From: an uncultured Clostridium sp.
GTDB lineage: Bacteria; Bacillota; Clostridia; TANB77; CAG-508
Length of the DNA: 61,888 nt
Reading direction: 5' to 3'
Assembly (NCBI GenBank): GCA_948469315.1
Contig: CAOKLQ010000010.1
Coordinates: 1-61,888 of the forward strand
Every line of letters starts with the position of its first letter. Positions within the stretch are counted from its first letter, which is position 1. Below, one piece after another: positions 58,355-61,888 of the stretch. The position numbers and the translations under genes were made by a program. The notes beneath the pieces were generated by a model that worked only from the letters and a program-made list of their open reading frames with translations, was not told the DNA's origin and did not search any database.

Positions 58355-58429
58355 ATTGTAGTATAATTATTTAAAAATTTATGATAAAATATCTAAAACT
58401 AAATATTTTATATAGGGAGTATAATTTAA

Positions 58430-58880
58430 ATGAGTAAAAATGTAACTATTATTATAAATGGTCAAGCTGGAAGTTGTGGGAAAGGTAAAATTTGTGACTA
58501 TATTGTTCAAAAAGATAATATAGAAATATCAATCAATAATTGGTCTTCCAATGCTGGACATACCTATGTTAAAAATACTGGTGAAAAAGTAACTGTTAGT
58601 CATTTACCTATGGCTATGATAAATAATAATACTAAACTTTGCATTAATCCTGGTAGTATTATTACACCTGAAATATTAGAAGATGAATTAATAAAATATA
58701 AAGATATTTTAGGAAAAAGAAAAAAATATATACATCCTAGAGCAATGATTATTAAACCAAAACACGTAGAACAAGAAAAAAACTTATAAAAAGCGGCTCA
58801 ACTTTTAAAGGTTGTGGATCAGCCTTATCAGAAAAAATTATGAGATTATAGGTACAGAAGAAAGAAATTGTGATATTATA
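58430..58880 (+). pseudogene. Adenylosuccinate synthetase-like gene, broken
   Basis: The intact N-terminal 119 residues begin VTIIINGQAGSCGKGKICD, like the PurA GTP loop (usually GDEGKGK) with Ser-Cys instead of Asp-Glu, and continue NNWSSNAGHTYV and NPGSIITPEIL. After the stop at 58789 another frame encodes SGSTFKGCGSALSEKIM, as in PurA, then stops again. That shift is in the minus-one sense and is not at a CGG, so this is ordinary decay. Most of PurA is missing. Confidence 0.7.
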
Positions 58881-58887
58881 GATTTAA

Positions 58888-58919
58888 GACAATACTTTTC
58901 AAGATAGTATTGTCTTTTA
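58888..58919 (+). terminator. Intrinsic terminator after the purA-like fragment
   Basis: AGACAATAC and GTATTGTCT with loop TTTTCAAGATA-like and a short T run; also next to the leftward ORF6N gene end. Confidence 0.75.
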
Positions 58920-58922
58920 GTA

Positions 58923-59834
58923 TTACAAATTAATAATTTTTTCTATAATTTTTGCATCTGCAATTTTGTTAATTGCAAAGCATTTTTTGCCTAAGTCTTT
59001 TATTAAAGCTCCTAGATGATACATCTCTTTGTTATCTAAAATAATAAATCTATCGTGAAATTTATTAGTTTTAGCAACTTTTAGGACAGGATATTCTTTA
59101 TTGAATTTTTTAACATCTAAATTTTCAATATTACTTTTATCAGATGTCAAAATAACAACTTCGGTATGGCTTTTCTTTTTAGCTAACATTTTCAAAACAC
59201 TATCATCAATATAATTATATATAATTAAAATTTTATTATTTGCTTTTTTTATAATGTCTACAATGATACTATATGCATCATATATTTGCCCATCAAAAAA
59301 TATTCTTTGTTTTATGTTTTCTTCAAGTTGCAACTGGTCAAATATTATATCGAATTTCTTGTCTTGCTCAATAAATTTTTTATCCATTTTATTTTCAATA
59401 TTAATTACTTTTTCAAATAGATTTTTATTAGAATTTATAAATTTTCTCATTTCTATAAATGCTCTCATAATATTTATGCTTACATCTATTGCAATATCGT
59501 TTTTTAATACTCCTGATAGCATCGCTATTCCTTGTTCTGTAAATGCATAAGGCAGATATTTTTCACTTTTATATTTATTATTTTCTCCTTTTGATGTGGT
59601 TCCAAAATGGAACCACATTTTATCCATTTCAGACCTAGTAAGCTGAAAGCAAAAGTCTTCTGGAAATCTATCAATATTTCTTTTTACAGCTTTATTTACA
59701 TTTTTAGTTTCATAATGGTATAACATAGCCACATCACTATCCAACATAACTTGTTTTCCTCTTATAGTATATATTAAATTTCTTATATCCACATTAGATA
59801 ATTTATTTTGAATTGCTAATTGAGTTTCTTCCAT
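58923..59834 (-). CDS. ORF6N-domain protein with PLD-like C-terminus
   Basis: 303 residues from ATG 59834 after AAAGGACGTG. The N-terminal ORF6N domain (RNLIYTIRGKQVMLDSDVAMLYHYETKNVNKAVKRNIDRFPEDFCFQLT, PYAFTEQGIAMLSGVL) is found in phage and element regulators. The C-terminal half resembles a single phospholipase D-type lobe with KFHDRFIILDNKEMYHLG (His-x-x-Phe/Ile pattern). Widely spread in gut Firmicutes; function unclear, perhaps DNA-related. Confidence 0.82.
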   Translation of the reverse strand: MEETQLAIQNKLSNVDIRNLIYTIRGKQVMLDSDVAMLYHYETKNVNKAVKRNIDRFPEDFCFQLTRSEMDKMWFHFGTTSKGENNKYKSEKYLPYAFTEQGIAMLSGVLKNDIAIDVSINIMRAFIEMRKFINSNKNLFEKVINIENKMDKKFIEQDKKFDIIFDQLQLEENIKQRIFFDGQIYDAYSIIVDIIKKANNKILIIYNYIDDSVLKMLAKKKSHTEVVILTSDKSNIENLDVKKFNKEYPVLKVAKTNKFHDRFIILDNKEMYHLGALIKDLGKKCFAINKIADAKIIEKIINL

Positions 59835-59924
59835 AATTTCACGTCCTTTTCTTATTGTATATATCTTGAAACATTTGTTTTGTATTGTCAAGAGTTTTAT
59901 AACTTTTCTTTCTATTTTTGCTCC

Positions 59925-60209
59925 TTAAATTTCTAATTTTATGAGAATTTGTTTTATTTCTTTAAGATTATACTTTTGCTTATGTTCTTTAATATAGAAT
60001 GGCTTATTAGCTATTTCATTTACTTTATATTCAAATATACTAAGAGTAGTAGGATATGTAATTAAATATTCAGTTGGCTCAATGAATTGTAAATTTGTAG
60101 CCTTTAAATGCTTAATTTTGCCATTTTTAACTGTATAGTTATAATCTTTAATAATTTCTAGTATTTCATCATTTGGTTTTAGTTCTTGTATTATTTCAAA
60201 CTCAAACAT
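59925..60209 (-). CDS. Orphan protein, 94 residues, unknown
   Basis: ATG 60209 follows AAAGGAGGG. Soluble, strand-rich (FEFEIIQELKPNDEILEIIKDYNYTVKNGKIKHLKATNLQF) with a helical end. No family recognised. The upstream gap 60210-60499 contains AACTTTATAGTTCGTAAGTT-type short repeats and the terminator of the next gene but no further gene that I can support. Confidence 0.55.
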   Translation of the reverse strand: MFEFEIIQELKPNDEILEIIKDYNYTVKNGKIKHLKATNLQFIEPTEYLITYPTTLSIFEYKVNEIANKPFYIKEHKQKYNLKEIKQILIKLEI

Positions 60210-60461
60210 CAAAAATGCCCTCCTTTCTGGAAAGAGAACATTTTAATTATAGATATGAAAAAACAACCTACAAACTTTATAGTTCGTAAGTTGCTATAAA
60301 TTGGAGCGTTTTAGGAGGTTATTTGCGAAAAATATGACTATTTTTCATAGTGTTCTTCCCACATTTTTCTCAAAAAATAATTGACTTATCAACTGTTGAA
60401 ACTATTATAACATATTTACTTTTATTTATGTCAAATAATAATAACTTTTTAAACAATATAA

Positions 60462-60494
60462 TAAAAAACGCTCAGAATATTCCAAGCGTTTTTT
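60462..60494 (-). terminator. Intrinsic terminator of the 60500 gene
   Basis: AAAAAACGCT and AGCGTTTTTT around CAGAATATTCCA. Confidence 0.88.
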
Positions 60495-60499
60495 CAATC

Positions 60500-61048
60500 T
60501 TAATTAAGTATTACATACTCAAAAAGAATAATACCTCTAATTTTTATAGAAATATAAGTCTTTTTTTCACCTTTTGATACTTTGAGTGTAACAAAATTCC
60601 CATATACAGTAAGTTTGGTGTCAGTAAGAATTACATTTTTACTTGTTATGGGGTCAAATATAAACTCTTCAGTAAATAACAGTGCTGCCATAAGTAAATC
60701 AATTCTTCTTATTGATACAAACCGATTCCACGGACACATATTAAGACTTTTATACTCTTTATTAAGTTCTTTTGTTTTTATATCAAAATGCAATTCCTTA
60801 TATAACGGAACAAAACTTGCTATAGCTTCATACACATACTTTTGTTTTTCAAAAAAAATATATTCAGCTTCGTTAAAGTTACTTTCATCAAAGTTTTGAT
60901 ACATTTTTTGAATTGCTGAAGAAGCATTTGGAAAGTCCTCTTTGATATGATCATACATTGACATCATATCAATTCCCCACCATTCATATGTGTCTTTAAT
61001 ACATTCGGACATAGTCCATACATAAAAATCTCTGTTTTTTGCACTCAT
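60500..61048 (-). CDS. Orphan protein, 182 residues, CGG read as Arg
   Basis: AAGGAGG precedes the ATG. Helical protein rich in Tyr, Trp and Phe (DTYEWWGIDMMSMYDHIKED, FFEKQKYVYEAIASFVPLYKEL). An in-frame CGG at 60722-60724 (CPWNRFVSIRR) must be arginine; a +1 skip would stop translation about four codons later. No family recognised. Own terminator; part of the accessory tract right of sigK. Confidence 0.6.
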   Translation of the reverse strand: MSAKNRDFYVWTMSECIKDTYEWWGIDMMSMYDHIKEDFPNASSAIQKMYQNFDESNFNEAEYIFFEKQKYVYEAIASFVPLYKELHFDIKTKELNKEYKSLNMCPWNRFVSIRRIDLLMAALLFTEEFIFDPITSKNVILTDTKLTVYGNFVTLKVSKGEKKTYISIKIRGIILFEYVILN

Positions 61049-61134
61049 TTATAATTCCTCCTTAAAATAATTATTTTATAAAAACTGTCTATAAGGATTA
61101 TAAAAATCTAACATGAAAATTATAGCATATTTTT

Positions 61135-61174
61135 TACCAAAAAGCAAGGAACTATGTTTCCATAGCTCCTTTTA
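61135..61174. terminator. Bidirectional hairpin after the 20-residue ORF
   Basis: AAGGAACTATG and CATAGCTCCTT with loop TTTC, A/T runs on both sides. Confidence 0.75.
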
Positions 61175-61182
61175 ACTGTTGG

Positions 61183-61245
61183 TTATTTGGTAGGAGTCGC
61201 CATTCCTACATCTCTTTTGACCACTAGGGTGTGTGGTTGCAACAT
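61183..61245 (-). CDS. 20-residue ORF enclosed in a hairpin
   Basis: GAGGTGG precedes ATG 61245, opening a frame MLQPHTLVVKRDVGMATPTK that stops at 61183-61185. The arms GGTTATTTG (61181-61189) and CAAATAACC (61256-61264) enclose the whole frame, and a terminator follows. It could be a leader peptide, a type I toxin-like peptide or chance; expression is not shown. Confidence 0.4.
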   Translation of the reverse strand: MLQPHTLVVKRDVGMATPTK

Positions 61246-61294
61246 TTTACCACCTCAAATAACCTACTTATATTGTACTTTAATTATACAATAA

Positions 61295-61708
61295 TTATTC
61301 ATTTTTGTCTAGTTTTTGCCAAATAATTTTTCCGTTATTTATATAAGATTGAAGTCTATTTTTGCCAATTGGAATACAAGTAATAATAGAATTTTTATTA
61401 TTTATATCATCACCTTCAACAGCTAATCTTAAAACTAAATTAACTCTTCCTATAACATTTTGACTTCTGTCTTTTTCTATTATTGTTTTCAAAATTAATG
61501 CTGTATTTTCTCTTGCATTATCTTTTAAAATATAATCTGGTTTTTCAATAATTTCAGTAAAATATTTCTCATATTTTTGCAAAACTTCTTGATGTCTTTC
61601 AGCAATATGTTCTCTCTGTTTGTCTGTTAAAATAACTTCATCTGTGAACAATTTTTTATCTGAAATTTCATTAAAATTTTCTATATTAATTTTGCCAATA
61701 TATTGCAA
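61295..61708 (-). CDS. PBECR-type nuclease-like protein
   Basis: 137 residues from a TTG after AAAGAGG. VILTDKQREHIAERHQEVLQKYEKYFTEIIEKPDYILKD and VNLVLRLAVEGDDINNKNSIITCI match the PBECR2-like (phage barnase/EndoU/colicin E5/RelE-like nuclease) pattern, seen in phage and conjugative elements. The conserved His and Arg of IAERHQ could be catalytic. No immunity partner is recognisable in the window. Confidence 0.7.
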   Translation of the reverse strand: MQYIGKINIENFNEISDKKLFTDEVILTDKQREHIAERHQEVLQKYEKYFTEIIEKPDYILKDNARENTALILKTIIEKDRSQNVIGRVNLVLRLAVEGDDINNKNSIITCIPIGKNRLQSYINNGKIIWQKLDKNE

Positions 61709-61888
61709 ATTATTTACCTCTTTTTCTTTAATTTCTTATACAAGATAATAACAAATTTTTACAGCATTTTCAACAATAATATTTAATTTTTATAATATTT
61801 CAAAAAAAATTTATATTCTCTTTTGTTTTTGCATTATAAAGGGCTTGGGACTTAGTCCCAAAATACGAATTTTGACTAGGGAGGAAAA
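61709..61888 (+). other. Right edge: leader of a gene beyond the window
   Basis: AT-rich sequence with a short hairpin GGGACTTAGTCCC near 61848 and an AGGGAGG ribosome site at 61879-61885, so a rightward gene probably begins just past the end. Confidence 0.4.

Noticed and set aside
58781..58800. The purA-like frame break as another CGG +1 site
   Set aside because: The needed shift is in the other direction and the nearby CGG (in AGC-GGC) is not in frame, so it does not follow the rule.

Overview
The window looks like a stretch of chromosome from an uncultured, very AT-rich, spore-forming member of the Clostridia. Evidence for this is the Firmicutes gene content and order (ireB-ruvX-DUF1292, recG/rpmB/spoVM, uvrA/uvrB/mutS, rpsT), the sporulation genes spoVM and sigK, and a sigK gene interrupted by a recombinase-bearing element. 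I see no rRNA, tRNA or CRISPR array.

The most striking feature is how in-frame CGG codons behave. In the ordinary chromosomal genes I find 15 in-frame CGG codons in 11 genes that are best explained by a +1 event: mrnC (2), recG, nth, a secreted-protein gene at 10612-11521, the UPF0182 gene, ftsY, obg, a polysaccharide deacetylase gene, uvrA (2), uvrB (3) and a tagO-rubredoxin fusion gene. Skipping the C, or reading CGGN as one four-base codon, restores the family reading frame and puts glycine (GGA, GGT or GGG) where the family has glycine, for example in the Walker A loops of RecG, FtsY and UvrB. Repaired lengths are family-like (RecG about 685, UvrA about 945, UvrB about 651, FtsY about 301, Obg about 424 residues). 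Genes on both strands show it and the extra base is always C on the coding strand. Dozens of CGG triplets that straddle codon boundaries cause no frame change. Five genes read CGG as ordinary arginine: pyrF and four small orphan genes. They are the main counter-evidence and may be recent arrivals.

Layout. 1-8936 is a leftward run: DUF1292, ruvX, ireB, a GAF/GGDEF-like protein, a CpaE-like ATPase, a small membrane protein, mrnC, rbgA, two membrane proteins and recG. 9242-12914 holds rpmB, spoVM, a small membrane protein, nth, a secreted protein, pgsA and a DUF5665-like gene. 12976-33297 is mostly leftward housekeeping: UPF0182, ftsY, pyrF, obg, trpS, a WG-repeat protein, tgt, tyrS, truB, deacetylase, pgi, cysS and a class A penicillin-binding protein. 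33409-47677 holds uvrA, cysE, uvrB, mutS, hslO, the tagO-rubredoxin fusion, rpiB and a GIY-YIG protein, with small orphan genes set between them. rpsT and sigK follow.

sigK is split into 48440-48769 and 57624-57980 by an 8.85-kb element. Its ends share AATG; joining across this gives an uninterrupted pro-sigma-K of about 228 residues. The element carries a serine recombinase at the junction, an HTH regulator, an FtsK-like translocase, a HUH-plus-superfamily-3-helicase Rep of the CRESS type, a zinc-finger protein and a four-gene metabolic-looking cargo (MBL hydrolase, GNAT, FMN-split-barrel, RidA). It looks like a replicating or mobilizable element that uses sigK as its attachment site and would have to leave the mother-cell genome for late sporulation.

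57981-61888 is accessory DNA: a 43-residue ORF, a broken purA-like gene, an ORF6N-domain protein, orphan genes, a 20-residue ORF inside a hairpin and a PBECR-type nuclease-like gene. Small GC-richer hairpin repeats are scattered through the intergenic regions.
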